Shown: positions 9,364 through 18,532 of the stretch, one piece after another
Layout of the letters: each line of letters begins with the position of its first letter
Numbering within the stretch: the stretch's first letter is position 1
Source of the DNA: Parvibaculum sp963975745
GTDB taxonomy: Bacteria; Pseudomonadota; Alphaproteobacteria; Parvibaculales; Parvibaculaceae
DNA: 64,000 nucleotides
Reading direction: 5' to 3'
Assembly: GCF_963975745.1 (NCBI RefSeq)
Contig: NZ_CAXBIB010000005.1
Coordinates: 1-64,000 of the forward strand
Translations under genes and position numbers: made by a program
Notes under the pieces: generated by a model
Told to the model about the DNA's origin: nothing
The model's database searches: none
The model's input: the letters and a program-made list of their open reading frames with translations, nothing else

Positions 9364-11241
9364 ATGACCGGTGAAGGCGCGAAGACCGACCGGGAGAGCA
9401 AGACGCAGGCGCTGGCACGCGCCGGCGCGGCCTCGGGCAATCGCGCCATCGATCTGGCCGCCGCCGCCGCCCTCCGCATCCGCGACGCCGTGCTCGCCCG
9501 TGCCTTCGGGACCTGGGCCTATGGCCAGACGCTGCGCGGGCCGATGCCCGATCACATGGTGCTCTATCCGCTCGATCTCCGGCCCGGCCGCACCTCGAAG
9601 GCCGATGCGCTGTTTCAGGGCTTGTGGTTCCTGCCGGGCGGCCAGCTGCGCGCGCCCGGCGCCTCCTCGCCCTTCGCCGCCGATCCGCCCAGCGAGCGCT
9701 GGGCCGAGGAGCTGCACGGCTTTTCCTGGCTGCGCCATTTCACCACCGCCCATGCGGCCGGCACCGGCGATGCGGCGCGCGCCTATGCCCAGAAGCTGGT
9801 CGCCGACTGGATCGCGACCGAGGGCGAATGGCACCCCATCGCCTGGCGGCCGCAGGTGATCGGCCGCCGCCTGACCTCATGGGTGGCCAATGGCGCGCTG
9901 ATCATCGATGGCAGCGAACTGGTCTATCGTTCGACGCTGCTGCGCAACATGGCCCGCCAGGCCCGCCACCTGGCCCGCGTGGCCGCCATGGCGCCGGCCG
10001 GCGAACCGCGCATCGTGGCCGCGATCGGCCTGGCCTTTTCGGGCCTCTGCCTGTCGGAAGGCCACAAGCGCCTGAAGAAGGGCACCCGACTTCTCTGCCG
10101 CGAACTCGACCGCCAGATCCTGCCCGATGGCGGCCATGTCAGCCGCAACCCCTCGGCGCAATTGTCGATCCTGCTCGACCTGCTGTCGCTGCGCGAGGCG
10201 CTGACGACGCGCCGCATAGAGGTCCCCAAGCCGATCCGCGACGCGATCGACCGGATGACGCCGATGCTGCGCTTCTTCCGCCATGGCGACGGCCGGCTGG
10301 CGCTCTTCAACGGCTCGACCGAAGGCCCGGAAGGCGCGATCGACGCGGCGCTGGAACGCGACGACGCCAAGGGCCGCCCCTTCGGCTATGCGCCGCATTC
10401 GGGCTATCAGCGCCTGGCCGCCGGCCCGACCGGCCTTGTCGTCGATGCCGGCAAACCGCCGCCCGGCCCCTTCAGCCACGAGGCCCATGCCGGCTGCCTC
10501 TCCTTCGAGATGAGCGTCGGCCGCGCCCGCATGGTCGTCAATTGCGGCGCGACCAAGGTGCTGGGGCCGGACTGGGAGGCGGCCAGCCGCGCCACCGCGG
10601 CCCATTCGACGCTGGTGCTGGCCGACACCTCCTCGGCGCGGATGCTGCGCGGACGGCTTTCGCGCGCCTTGCTGGGCGCCCGCATCATGGACGGGCCGCG
10701 CCGGGTCGAGAGCCGCCGCAACGAGAACGAGGCCGGCACCTGGCTCGACATGACCCATGACGGCTATGCCGGCAATTTCGGCCTGCTGCACCGCCGCCGC
10801 CTGTTCCTGTCGGCGACCGGCGAGGATCTGCGCGGCGAGGACATGCTGGAGGAAGCGCCGCCGCTGCGTGCCCTGCCCTGGCAGCGCGGCTACTGGACGC
10901 GCCCGCCCGCCGATCCCGGCTTCGCGATCCGCTTCCATCTCCATCCCGACGCCAAGGCCTCGCTGGCGCATGACCGCTCGAACGTGCTGGTGATGCTCTC
11001 CAATGGCGATGGCTGGCAGTTCCGCGCCCGCACGGCAGGCGGCGAATGCGAGATCGCGATCGAGGAAAGCGTCTATCTCGGTTCCGGCGACACGACGCGC
11101 CGCGCCGACCAGGTGGTGGTGACCGGCAAGGTGTTTCGCGGCGAGGCACGGATCAACTGGGCCTGGCGCAGGCTGTCGACCCGCAATGCCGGCCGCGTCC
11201 GCGAGGCCGATGCCGAGGTGCCGGAACTGCCGGATCTCTAG
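9364..11241 (+). CDS. heparinase II/III family protein
   Basis: 625 residues with an N-terminal alpha/alpha toroid-like part and a C-terminal beta-rich Hepar_II_III region (FSHEAHAGCLSFEMSVGRAR, then HSTLVLADTSSARML and HDGYAGNFGLLHRRRLFLS). Family members are polysaccharide lyases; in alphaproteobacteria this gene often sits beside rpe or purH, as it does here. No signal peptide is evident, which is unusual for a lyase of extracellular glycans. Its last 4 bp overlap the end of the convergent thioesterase gene. The substrate is unknown. Confidence 0.88.
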   Translation: MTGEGAKTDRESKTQALARAGAASGNRAIDLAAAAALRIRDAVLARAFGTWAYGQTLRGPMPDHMVLYPLDLRPGRTSKADALFQGLWFLPGGQLRAPGASSPFAADPPSERWAEELHGFSWLRHFTTAHAAGTGDAARAYAQKLVADWIATEGEWHPIAWRPQVIGRRLTSWVANGALIIDGSELVYRSTLLRNMARQARHLARVAAMAPAGEPRIVAAIGLAFSGLCLSEGHKRLKKGTRLLCRELDRQILPDGGHVSRNPSAQLSILLDLLSLREALTTRRIEVPKPIRDAIDRMTPMLRFFRHGDGRLALFNGSTEGPEGAIDAALERDDAKGRPFGYAPHSGYQRLAAGPTGLVVDAGKPPPGPFSHEAHAGCLSFEMSVGRARMVVNCGATKVLGPDWEAASRATAAHSTLVLADTSSARMLRGRLSRALLGARIMDGPRRVESRRNENEAGTWLDMTHDGYAGNFGLLHRRRLFLSATGEDLRGEDMLEEAPPLRALPWQRGYWTRPPADPGFAIRFHLHPDAKASLAHDRSNVLVMLSNGDGWQFRARTAGGECEIAIEESVYLGSGDTTRRADQVVVTGKVFRGEARINWAWRRLSTRNAGRVREADAEVPELPDL

Positions 11242-11645
11242 GCTTTCTTTTCCGGTTTCATCACGATCTGACTCTGGGTGACGACGGCACAGAGGCGGCC
11301 GTCGCCCCGCGTGATTTTCGTCTGCCAGACCATCAGCCGCCCGCCCCTGTGGAAGGGCTCGCAACTGGCCGTCGCGACATCGCCGAGCGGCACGGGGGCG
11401 AGGAAATTGCTCTTGCTCTCGACCGTCGTGGTCGAGGCACCCTGGGGCAGGTTCAGCACCGTCGCGACCGCGCCGACCGTATCGGCAAGGGACATGATGG
11501 CGCCGCCATGCAGGATGTCGGGAATGGTGCAGAGCGCCTTGCGCACCGCCAGCCTTGCCACCACAAGCTCCGGTTTTGCCTCGACAATTTCGATCCCGAG
11601 CAGGTTGGCGAAGGGCAGATCGGAAATATCCATCGGCTGGCTCAT
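11238..11645 (-). CDS. PaaI-type hotdog thioesterase
   Basis: 135 residues of the hotdog fold. The PaaI-like active-site segment LHGGAIMSLADTVGAVAT lies at about 45-62 and the second strand motif TTTVESKSNFLAPV follows. Such proteins hydrolyse acyl- or aryl-CoA thioesters; the substrate is not predictable. It is divergent from purH (175 bp between starts). One of three hotdog thioesterases in the window. Confidence 0.87.
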   Translation of the reverse strand: MSQPMDISDLPFANLLGIEIVEAKPELVVARLAVRKALCTIPDILHGGAIMSLADTVGAVATVLNLPQGASTTTVESKSNFLAPVPLGDVATASCEPFHRGGRLMVWQTKITRGDGRLCAVVTQSQIVMKPEKKA

Positions 11646-11820
11646 GCGGGCGGTCCTTGCAGGCTGGAGGGCGTTTCACGCAAACCTAGCCCGGCGGCGG
11701 GCCAGTTCCGATAACCACTGAGGTAATGCCGATGGAGCCAAATTGCGGCCGCCGCCTTGGCGCACCCGGCCGTTTCGTGCTATCGCCCCGCCATCCCCGA
11801 CCTCCTGACCGGAACCTCCC

Positions 11821-13434
11821 ATGACCGCCGCAAAACCCCATCCCGCCGCCGCCGACATCCAGCGCGTCCGCCGCGCCCTGCTTTCGGTTTCCGACAAGAC
11901 CGGGCTGATCGACTTCGCCCGGGCGCTGCACGGGGCGGGCGTCGAACTGGTCTCGACCGGCGGCACCGCAAAGGCGATCAAGGATGCGGCCCTGCCGGTG
12001 AAGGACGTGGCGGATCTGACGGGCTTCCCCGAAATGATGGACGGGCGGGTGAAAACACTGCATCCAAAAGTACATGGCGGTCTGCTGGCGGTGCGCGACG
12101 ATGCGGCCCATGCCGCCGCAATGAAGGAACACGGGATCGGCGCCATCGACCTGCTGGTCGTCAATCTCTACCCTTTCGAGGCGACGGTCGCGAAGGGCGC
12201 GGCTTACGACGAATGCGTCGAGAACATCGATATCGGCGGCCCGGCGATGATCCGCGCCGCGGCCAAGAACCACGCCTATGTCGGCGTGATCGTCGATGCG
12301 CGCGATTATGGCGCGGTCATCGACGAGATCAGTGCCAGGGGCGGCACCTCGCTGGCGCTGCGCTCGCGCCTCGCCCAGAAGGCCTATGCGCGCACCGCCG
12401 CCTATGACGCCGCGATCTCGAACTGGTTCGCCGATGCGCTGGGCGAAACGGCGCCCGCCTACCGCGCCTTTGGCGGCAGCCTGAAACAGACGCTGCGCTA
12501 TGGCGAGAACCCGCATCAGGTCGCCAGCTTCTACGTGACCGGCGAGAACCGCCCCGGCGTCTCGAACGCGGTGCAGCTGCAGGGCAAGGAACTGTCCTAC
12601 AACAACATCAACGATACCGACGCGGCCTTCGAACTCGTCGCCGAATTCGATCCCGGCATCGCGCCTGCCATTGCCATCATCAAGCACGCCAATCCCTGCG
12701 GCGTCGCAACCGGCACGACGCTGGCCGACGCCTACCGCAAGGCGCTGGCCTGCGATCCGGTTTCGGCCTTTGGCGGCATCATCGCATCGAACCGTCCGCT
12801 CGACGGCGAGACGGCCGAAGAGATCGCACGCATCTTCACCGAGGTAATCATCGCGCCCGATGCCGACGAGGACGCGCGCCGCATCATCGGCGCAAAGAAG
12901 AATCTGCGTCTGCTGATCACCGGCGGACTGCCGGACGCGGGTACCCCCGGCCTCAATTTCAAGGCGGTCGCCGGCGGCATGCTGGTGCAGTCACGCGACA
13001 ATGGCCGCGTCGACGCGCTGGATCTCAAGGTCGTCACGAAGCGCGCGCCGACACCGCAGGAAATGATCGACCTCAAATTCGCCTTCCGTGTCTGCAAGCA
13101 CGTCAAGTCGAATGCGATCATCTATGTGAAGGACGGCGCCACCGTCGGCATCGGCGCCGGCCAGATGAGCCGCGTCGATTCAGCCCGCATCGCCGCGCGC
13201 AAGGCGCAGGACGCGGCCGACGCCGCCGGCGAGAAGACACCGGCCACCATCGGCTCGGTCGTCGCCTCCGACGCCTTCTTTCCCTTCGCGGACGGATTGC
13301 TTTCGGCCGCCGAAGCCGGCGCCACGGCCATCATCCAGCCCGGCGGCTCGATGCGCGACGATGAGGTGATCGCCGCAGCCGATGACAAGGGCCTCGCCAT
13401 GGTGATGACCGGGATGCGTCACTTCCGGCATTGA
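11821..13434 (+). CDS. purH: bifunctional AICAR formyltransferase / IMP cyclohydrolase
   Basis: Catalyses the last two steps of de novo IMP synthesis. 537 residues: an N-terminal MGS-like cyclohydrolase domain (LLSVSDKTGLIDFA, STGGTAKAI, MMDGRVKTLHPKVHGG) and a C-terminal transformylase domain (LRYGENPHQ, AIIKHANPCGVA, GQMSRVDSA, ASDAFFPFADG). Complete and of normal length. Convergent with the TylF-like gene, 12 bp apart. Confidence 0.97.
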   Translation: MTAAKPHPAAADIQRVRRALLSVSDKTGLIDFARALHGAGVELVSTGGTAKAIKDAALPVKDVADLTGFPEMMDGRVKTLHPKVHGGLLAVRDDAAHAAAMKEHGIGAIDLLVVNLYPFEATVAKGAAYDECVENIDIGGPAMIRAAAKNHAYVGVIVDARDYGAVIDEISARGGTSLALRSRLAQKAYARTAAYDAAISNWFADALGETAPAYRAFGGSLKQTLRYGENPHQVASFYVTGENRPGVSNAVQLQGKELSYNNINDTDAAFELVAEFDPGIAPAIAIIKHANPCGVATGTTLADAYRKALACDPVSAFGGIIASNRPLDGETAEEIARIFTEVIIAPDADEDARRIIGAKKNLRLLITGGLPDAGTPGLNFKAVAGGMLVQSRDNGRVDALDLKVVTKRAPTPQEMIDLKFAFRVCKHVKSNAIIYVKDGATVGIGAGQMSRVDSARIAARKAQDAADAAGEKTPATIGSVVASDAFFPFADGLLSAAEAGATAIIQPGGSMRDDEVIAAADDKGLAMVMTGMRHFRH

Positions 13435-13446
13435 GGCCATCAAGGC

Positions 13447-14130
13447 TCAGAGCTTCGTGATCTCGACCGCGACGCGACCATGCAGCGCCGTGAAGGCGAT
13501 GTAGCGATATTCGACGCCATGCGCCTCGACGAATTCCTTCCAGGCGCGGAACTCGTGTTTCTGCCAGTTGGGATAGTTGAAATATTCGTCGAACTTGATG
13601 ATCGTGCCGACCTGCAGCCGGTCCTTCATCAAGGCCAGCACGTCACGTGTCGAGGAATAGATGTCGCAATCCATGTGCAGAAAGCCGACCTTGTCGGCAT
13701 GCGCATCCTTCCAGACCGGGATCGTGTCGCTGAACCAGCCCTTGTGCAATTCGACATTCTTCGGGACCTTGGGCAACGAACCGCCGCGATCGAAGGTGCC
13801 GGCCGCTTCCGTGTGCCCGGACCAGTCTTCGGGCAGGCCCTCGAAACTGTCGAAGCCGTGCACGGTGCCTTTGTGGACCGCAGCAATCTCGGCGATCGAA
13901 CCGCCATCGGCAACGCCGAATTCGAGCACGGCACCCGCGGGCGCGTTCTTGACGCAATATTTCAGCATCTTGGTCGCATCTTCGAAGATCACCGCATCGC
14001 CCATCTGCGCCTCGGCATAATCGGCCGATTGTGCCCGCGCGCGCATCTGCAGTTCATAGAGAATATTGCGGGCGAAATACTTGTAGTAGAAGCGACGGAC
14101 CAGCCGTTCCGAGAATGATTTCTTGGCCAT
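13447..14130 (-). CDS. TylF/macrocin O-methyltransferase-like protein
   Basis: 227 residues. Motifs: VLEFGVADGGSIAEIA (SAM site), HGFDSFEGLPEDW, LHMDCDIYSSTRDVL with the metal-binding Asp residues, and IIKFDEYFNYPNW. This matches the TylF family of Mg-dependent O-methyltransferases, whose members in non-producers are mostly of unknown substrate. The ATG at 14130 is chosen over an in-frame GTG two codons earlier. It lies 75 bp downstream of the MFS pair in the same direction and could be cotranscribed. Confidence 0.82.
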   Translation of the reverse strand: MAKKSFSERLVRRFYYKYFARNILYELQMRARAQSADYAEAQMGDAVIFEDATKMLKYCVKNAPAGAVLEFGVADGGSIAEIAAVHKGTVHGFDSFEGLPEDWSGHTEAAGTFDRGGSLPKVPKNVELHKGWFSDTIPVWKDAHADKVGFLHMDCDIYSSTRDVLALMKDRLQVGTIIKFDEYFNYPNWQKHEFRAWKEFVEAHGVEYRYIAFTALHGRVAVEITKL

Positions 14131-14205
14131 GAGCACGTACCCCCGAATGCGCAGCGAGTAACTTGAACCAGTGGATAAACGGACAGGCCCGAAAGCGCAA
14201 CGGCG

Positions 14206-15630
14206 CTAGTGGAGAACCGCCGACGAGCGCTCCTCCCGGACAAAGAGAAGGCCGATCAGCCCGGCAAGGATCAGCGGCACGACGACCATCAGGCCGAAGC
14301 GCTGGTTCTGCGTCATCGTTGTCACGATACCGATAAAGAGCGGCGCGACCCAGGCCGTCGCCTTGCCGACCAGCGCGAAGAGGCCGAAGAACTCCGTCAT
14401 CATTTCACGCGGGCTGATCCGCGCCATCATGGTCCGGCTCGACGCGATCACGGGCCCGACGGACAGCCCGAAGAGACCGACGGTGAGCAGAAAGAGCTGC
14501 TGCGGCAGCGTGGTGAAGGCGCCCGCATCCGCCGCCACCTGCACCTCGATCACATAGAAGATCCTGTCCCGGTCGAAGGACAGCAGCATGAGGAAAGTTC
14601 CGATCACGCCGAGCAGCGCCCAGACCAGCGTCCGCTTCGAGCCGATCTTCAGATCGACCCAGCCGCCCACGAAAGCGCCGAAAGCGGCAAAGAGCGTCAC
14701 CCAGATGCCGTAGACCGCCATCTCCATCGCGCCCCAGCCGAAAATCCCGGCGGCGAGAATGCCGCCGAAAACGAAGATCGCCGTCATGCCGTCATAAAAA
14801 AGCATGCGCGCGAACAGATAGAGCGCGACATTGCGGAAATGGCGCACGGCGCGCAGTGTCGCGACGAGACGCTGCAATCCTTCACGCGCCGCCTGCATGC
14901 GGCCGAGGCCGCGGCTCCTCTGGTCCGGCACGAGAAACAGCAGCGGCAGCATGAAGACGGCAAACCAGAGGCCCGAGATCGGCCCGATGATGCGGTCGGT
15001 TTCATGGGCTTCCTTCGAGAGGCCGAATATCGGCTCGGAAGGAATGAAGGAGGCCTCCACCTCACCCGGCAATTGCAGCAGGATCAGCACCAGCACAAGC
15101 GCGACGATCGCGGCAAGCTGGCCGACGCCGATGCCGATGCCTGAGAGCAGACCGATCCGCCGGTCCGACGCGATGGTCGGCAGCATGGCATTGGCGAAGA
15201 TGATCGTGAATTCCATGCCGATGGCGGCGACGACAAGCGCGATCATGACCGGGAGCAGCGGCGTTCCCGGCACCGCGAACCAGAGTGCGAAGCAGCCCGC
15301 CGCGCAAATCAGCGTGGTGACGACGATCCAGGGTTTGCGCGGCCCCGCCGCATCCGCCATCGCGCCGAGCAGCGGGCTCAAAAGCGCAATCGAAATGCCG
15401 GCCGCTGCCTGCACATAGCCCCAATAGGCCTGACCCTCGATCGGGTTGGCGGCCAGTACCTGCGTGAAGAAAGGCGGAAAGAGAAAGATGGTGATGAGCG
15501 AGAAATAAGTCTGGTTCGCCCATTCATAGAGAACCCAGGCGCCCTGCGCGATATTGGAGGCGGGTTCGGGCCCGCCCGTATCATGCGGCGGCTGCAATTC
15601 CGGCACCGCGCCCTCGATCACCGCGTTCAA
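14206..15630 (-). CDS. MFS transporter, UMF1/Atg22-like (second of tandem pair)
   Basis: 474 residues with about 12 membrane segments, beginning ALYE-like with VLYEWANQTYFSLITIFLFP, a signature of the UMF1/Atg22-like group, and GAMADAAGPRKPWI as the loop 2-3 motif. The start is TTG at 15630: it lies within the ATTGA that ends the upstream paralogue, giving a 4-bp overlap and translational coupling. The frame is open further upstream but there encodes only an antisense-free shadow of the paralogue. The substrate is unknown; amino-acid efflux is the role known for Atg22 in yeast. Confidence 0.85.
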   Translation of the reverse strand: MNAVIEGAVPELQPPHDTGGPEPASNIAQGAWVLYEWANQTYFSLITIFLFPPFFTQVLAANPIEGQAYWGYVQAAAGISIALLSPLLGAMADAAGPRKPWIVVTTLICAAGCFALWFAVPGTPLLPVMIALVVAAIGMEFTIIFANAMLPTIASDRRIGLLSGIGIGVGQLAAIVALVLVLILLQLPGEVEASFIPSEPIFGLSKEAHETDRIIGPISGLWFAVFMLPLLFLVPDQRSRGLGRMQAAREGLQRLVATLRAVRHFRNVALYLFARMLFYDGMTAIFVFGGILAAGIFGWGAMEMAVYGIWVTLFAAFGAFVGGWVDLKIGSKRTLVWALLGVIGTFLMLLSFDRDRIFYVIEVQVAADAGAFTTLPQQLFLLTVGLFGLSVGPVIASSRTMMARISPREMMTEFFGLFALVGKATAWVAPLFIGIVTTMTQNQRFGLMVVVPLILAGLIGLLFVREERSSAVLH

Positions 15631-17102
15631 TCCACCGCCTCCGCGCGTTCTTCCTTGACGAAGAACATGCCGGCAAGGCCGAGCCCGAGCAGCAGAAGGA
15701 TCGAGGCAAAGCCGATGCGCTGACTCTGGAACACATGCGTCGCAACACCGACCAGCAACGGCCCGAGAAACGCCGTCGCGGTGCCCGACAGCGCATAGAT
15801 GCCGAAGAATTCCGACATCTTGGAGACCGGCGCAATGCGCGCCAGCATGGTGCGGCTGTTGGCATAGGCCGCCGTGATGCAGATCGCGACGATGAGCACG
15901 ACGATCAGATACATCAGTTCCGGCAGCGTCGCGAAGAAGGGCAGGTTCCAGACCGGCGGCGCGGTTGCCGGATCGTGCGGGATGAAGAAGAACATTTCGG
16001 TCGGTGTCATCGAGATCGCCAGCACCAGACCGACACAGGTCCCGCCGATCGAAACGATGATCGCGCGCTTCGAACCGAACCTGTCGTCGAGCCAGCCGCC
16101 GAAAATGCCGCCCGCTACCGCAAAGACCGACAACACGATGCCGTAGACCGTCAGCGTCAGCACATCCCATTTGAAAACGCCGGCCGCATAGACGCCGCCG
16201 AAAATCAGCACTGCGGTCTTGCCGTCATTATAGAACATGCGCGCCGCCAGATAGATGGCGATATTCCGGTAATGCCTGAGCTTCTTGACCGTGCCGACGA
16301 CGGAGCCGATGCCGCGCCGGATCGCCGTGCCGACCGGAACCCCCGAACCCGAGACATCCGGCGTCCAGAGCAGCAACGGCAGCGTGAAGAGGAACATCCA
16401 GACCGCGACGATGGGGCCCGAGATGCGGCTGTTCTCATGAGCGGCCGCTTCGATGCCGAAAAGCGGCGCCGCGGGCACGAAGCCCCAGCCGACGACGCCG
16501 GGCAGCACGAAGGCCCAGAGCATGAAACAGAGAATGAGCAGCGCGCCGGCATTGCCGAGCGCAAGGCCGAGGCCCGACAGAAAGCCGATCCGTTCATGCG
16601 GCGCGACCGCCGGCAGCATCGAGTTGTGAAAGACGGCGGAAAATTCGAAGGCGACCGCGATCAGCACGATCAGCACCGCGATGGTCAGGATCGAAAGCCC
16701 CTCGCCGCCGGGCATCGCCCACCAGAGCGCGAAGATCGCCGGCACCATCAGCGCGACAAAGAAGGCGATCCAGGGCTTGCGCCGCCCGCCCGTATCGGCG
16801 ATGGCGCCGAGGACGGGGCCGAGACAGGCGATGAAGAAACCGGCGACGCCGTTGATGTTGCCCCAGATCGCCTGGCCGCGCACCGGATCGCCGACCACGA
16901 CGTTCGAGAAGTAAGGAGAAAAGATATAGATCGTGATCAGAATGACGTATGGGTTGCGCGCCCATTCGAAGACGGCCCAGCTCCATTGCCCGAGCCCGTT
17001 TGCGGCATCGGCACCCGTGGCCGACAGGAGCTGCGCGCTGACCTGGCCCGGCACCTGAATGCGCAAGGGCTCGTCGTCTGCTGCACGGTTGTGGGAATCC
17101 AA
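15627..17102 (-). CDS. MFS transporter, UMF1/Atg22-like (first of tandem pair)
   Basis: 491 residues and about 12 membrane segments. It is paralogous to the next gene: SWAVFEWARNPYVILITIYI, GAIADTGGRRKPWI, MFYNDGKTAVLIFGGVYAAG and KMSEFFGIYALSGTATAF all have counterparts there. It starts with TTG at 17102 behind a strong purine-rich GGGGGGCGGAG site. The pair may form a heterodimer or transport related solutes, which is inference. YchJ-like gene lies 97 bp upstream in the same direction. Confidence 0.85.
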   Translation of the reverse strand: MDSHNRAADDEPLRIQVPGQVSAQLLSATGADAANGLGQWSWAVFEWARNPYVILITIYIFSPYFSNVVVGDPVRGQAIWGNINGVAGFFIACLGPVLGAIADTGGRRKPWIAFFVALMVPAIFALWWAMPGGEGLSILTIAVLIVLIAVAFEFSAVFHNSMLPAVAPHERIGFLSGLGLALGNAGALLILCFMLWAFVLPGVVGWGFVPAAPLFGIEAAAHENSRISGPIVAVWMFLFTLPLLLWTPDVSGSGVPVGTAIRRGIGSVVGTVKKLRHYRNIAIYLAARMFYNDGKTAVLIFGGVYAAGVFKWDVLTLTVYGIVLSVFAVAGGIFGGWLDDRFGSKRAIIVSIGGTCVGLVLAISMTPTEMFFFIPHDPATAPPVWNLPFFATLPELMYLIVVLIVAICITAAYANSRTMLARIAPVSKMSEFFGIYALSGTATAFLGPLLVGVATHVFQSQRIGFASILLLLGLGLAGMFFVKEERAEAVD

Positions 17103-17199
17103 CGCTCCGCCCCCCTCTTATGCCCGGTCCCGCGACACCGCGAACCGATTTCGTTTGCGCAAGTGGAGCATGATTGGCCGGACCTTGGAAGCCGCCGGA

Positions 17200-17697
17200 T
17201 CAGGCGGCCATGCCGCAGCATTTCTTGTATTTCTTGCCTGACCCGCAGCTGCAGGGATCGTTGCGGCCGATCTTTTCGACATGGCGCGGCCGCGCGCCCA
17301 TGATGCCGTCGACATAGTACCAGCGGCCGTCGTGACGCCGGAAGCTGCTGGTTTCATGGTGAAGCCGCTTGTCGCCGGCTTGCGTGTAATGAGCGACGAA
17401 TTCGACGACGCCTTCCGCCTCGCCCGGGCCGCCGCCCTGCGTGTGACGGATTTCAAGGCCGGTCCATTCGCTGGCCGCCGCCCAGTCGGCCGCCCCCTTG
17501 CGGTCGAAATCTTCACGCGTGCCCGGCAGCAGGGTTTCTTCCAGATAGTCAATATTGCCGGTCGCAAAGGCCGAATAGCGCGAACGCATCAGCGCCTCGG
17601 GCGTGGACGGCAGCTTGGCGCCCGTGAGGCAAGGCTCGCAGCAGGCCGAAAAGACAAGACCCGAGCCGCAGGGGCAGGCAGCCGAACCGGAGATCAT
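17200..17697 (-). CDS. YchJ-family SEC-C metal-binding protein
   Basis: 165 residues with zinc-binding SEC-C motifs at both ends: CPCGSGLVFSACCEP near the N-terminus and DPCSCGSGKKYKKCCG at the C-terminus. Between them lies an NTF2-like YchJ domain (ALMRSRYSAFATGNIDYLEET, EFVAHYTQAG). SEC-C motifs bind zinc and in SecA contact SecB and ribosomes; the function of YchJ proteins is unclear. The ATG at 17697 is chosen because the motif starts right behind it. Confidence 0.9.
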   Translation of the reverse strand: MISGSAACPCGSGLVFSACCEPCLTGAKLPSTPEALMRSRYSAFATGNIDYLEETLLPGTREDFDRKGAADWAAASEWTGLEIRHTQGGGPGEAEGVVEFVAHYTQAGDKRLHHETSSFRRHDGRWYYVDGIMGARPRHVEKIGRNDPCSCGSGKKYKKCCGMAA

Positions 17698-17730
17698 GAA
17701 GTGCACCCTTCCTGGCGGCCCTGCGGCCAA

Positions 17731-17755
17731 AGAAAAAGCCGCCTTGCGGCGGCTT
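17731..17755 (-). terminator. Rho-independent terminator of tRNA-Gly
   Basis: 8-bp perfect stem (AAGCCGCC/GGCGGCTT, 17736-17755) with a 4-base loop. Read on the minus strand it is followed by a T-rich run TTTTTCTTT. It lies directly downstream of the tRNA. Confidence 0.85.
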
Positions 17756-17763
17756 CGTAAATC

Positions 17764-17838
17764 TGGAGCGGGCGATGAGATTCGAACTCACGACCCCAAC
17801 CTTGGCAAGGTTGTGCTCTACCCCTGAGCTACGCCCGC
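17764..17838 (-). tRNA. tRNA-Gly (GCC)
   Basis: 75 nt including an encoded CCA. The cloverleaf is complete: acceptor GCGGGCG/CGCCCGC, D-arm GCTC/GAGC, anticodon stem CAACC/GGTTG with loop TTGCCAA (anticodon GCC), T-arm GTGAG-TTCGAAT-CTCAT, discriminator T. It reads GGC glycine codons. A consensus promoter lies about 50 bp upstream and a terminator follows, so it is a monocistronic tRNA unit. Confidence 0.97.
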
Positions 17839-17888
17839 ATCCGGATCAACCGGGCGCCTGAAGACAGCCGCCCGCCTGTGAGGGCGGT

Positions 17889-17917
17889 TTTATGGCCTAT
17901 CGCCAGAACCAATGCAA
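17889..17917 (-). promoter_or_regulatory. sigma-70-type promoter of tRNA-Gly
   Basis: On the minus strand, TTGCAT (17917-17912) and CATAAA (17894-17889) are separated by exactly 17 bp. This places transcription start near 17882, about 44 nt before the mature tRNA. Confidence 0.6.
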
Positions 17918-17992
17918 GGCCCTTGTTTTCTGCCGGAAATCCGCCCGCTGCCGGCGCTTGCACCGTCGTCCCGCCCATGCCAATCAGGAGCC

Positions 17993-18532
17993 ATGCATGA
18001 CGAAGCGACCCCGAAACTGACCACCAGCGCCGGCTTTCTCGCCTGGCTCGAGGCACAGGGCATTGCCCATGAAACCCGGACCCATCCGGCGCTCCATACG
18101 GTCGAGGAGGCGCAGGCGCATCGCGCCGCCTGGCCGGAAGCGGCGCGCGCCGGCGGCTTCTGCAAGAACCTGTTTCTGAAGGACAGAAAGGGCCGCCTCT
18201 GGCTGATCGTGACGCTGGAGGAGCGCGAGCTGAAGCTCAACAGCCTTTCGAAACCGCTGGGCAGCGCCCGGCTTTCCTTTGCCAGCGCCGATCTGATGGA
18301 CGAGGTTCTGGGCGTGCGCCCCGGCTCGGTGACGCCTTTCGCGCTGGTCAACGACCGCCAGGAACAGGTGACCGTGGTACTCGACGCGCCGATGCTCGAT
18401 CACGAGCGGCTCAACTACCATCCGCTCGAAAACACCGCGACGACGGCGCTTTCCCGCGCCGACTTCATGGCGTTCCTCGAAATCACGGGCCACAGGCCGG
18501 TGATCCTCGATCTCGTCGAAGCCGCAGGCTAG
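17993..18532 (+). CDS. YbaK/ProX-type aminoacyl-tRNA editing protein
   Basis: 179-residue stand-alone prolyl-tRNA editing domain protein (ProXp-ala/YbaK superfamily), which deacylates mischarged tRNA in trans. Motifs: FLAWLEAQGIAHETRTHPAL, KNLFLKDRKGRLWLIVTLEE (the catalytic-site lysine region), GSVTPFALVND and NYHPLENTATTALSRADF. This arrangement is closest to the PrdX/ProXp-ala group. The ATG at 17993 follows CAGGAG. Its last 4 bp overlap the convergent DUF4345 gene. Confidence 0.88.
   Translation: MHDEATPKLTTSAGFLAWLEAQGIAHETRTHPALHTVEEAQAHRAAWPEAARAGGFCKNLFLKDRKGRLWLIVTLEERELKLNSLSKPLGSARLSFASADLMDEVLGVRPGSVTPFALVNDRQEQVTVVLDAPMLDHERLNYHPLENTATTALSRADFMAFLEITGHRPVILDLVEAAG

Noticed and set aside
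9877..11679. 600-codon minus-strand frame opposite the heparinase-like gene
   Set aside because: Antisense shadow; the real minus-strand gene here is only the thioesterase at its end.
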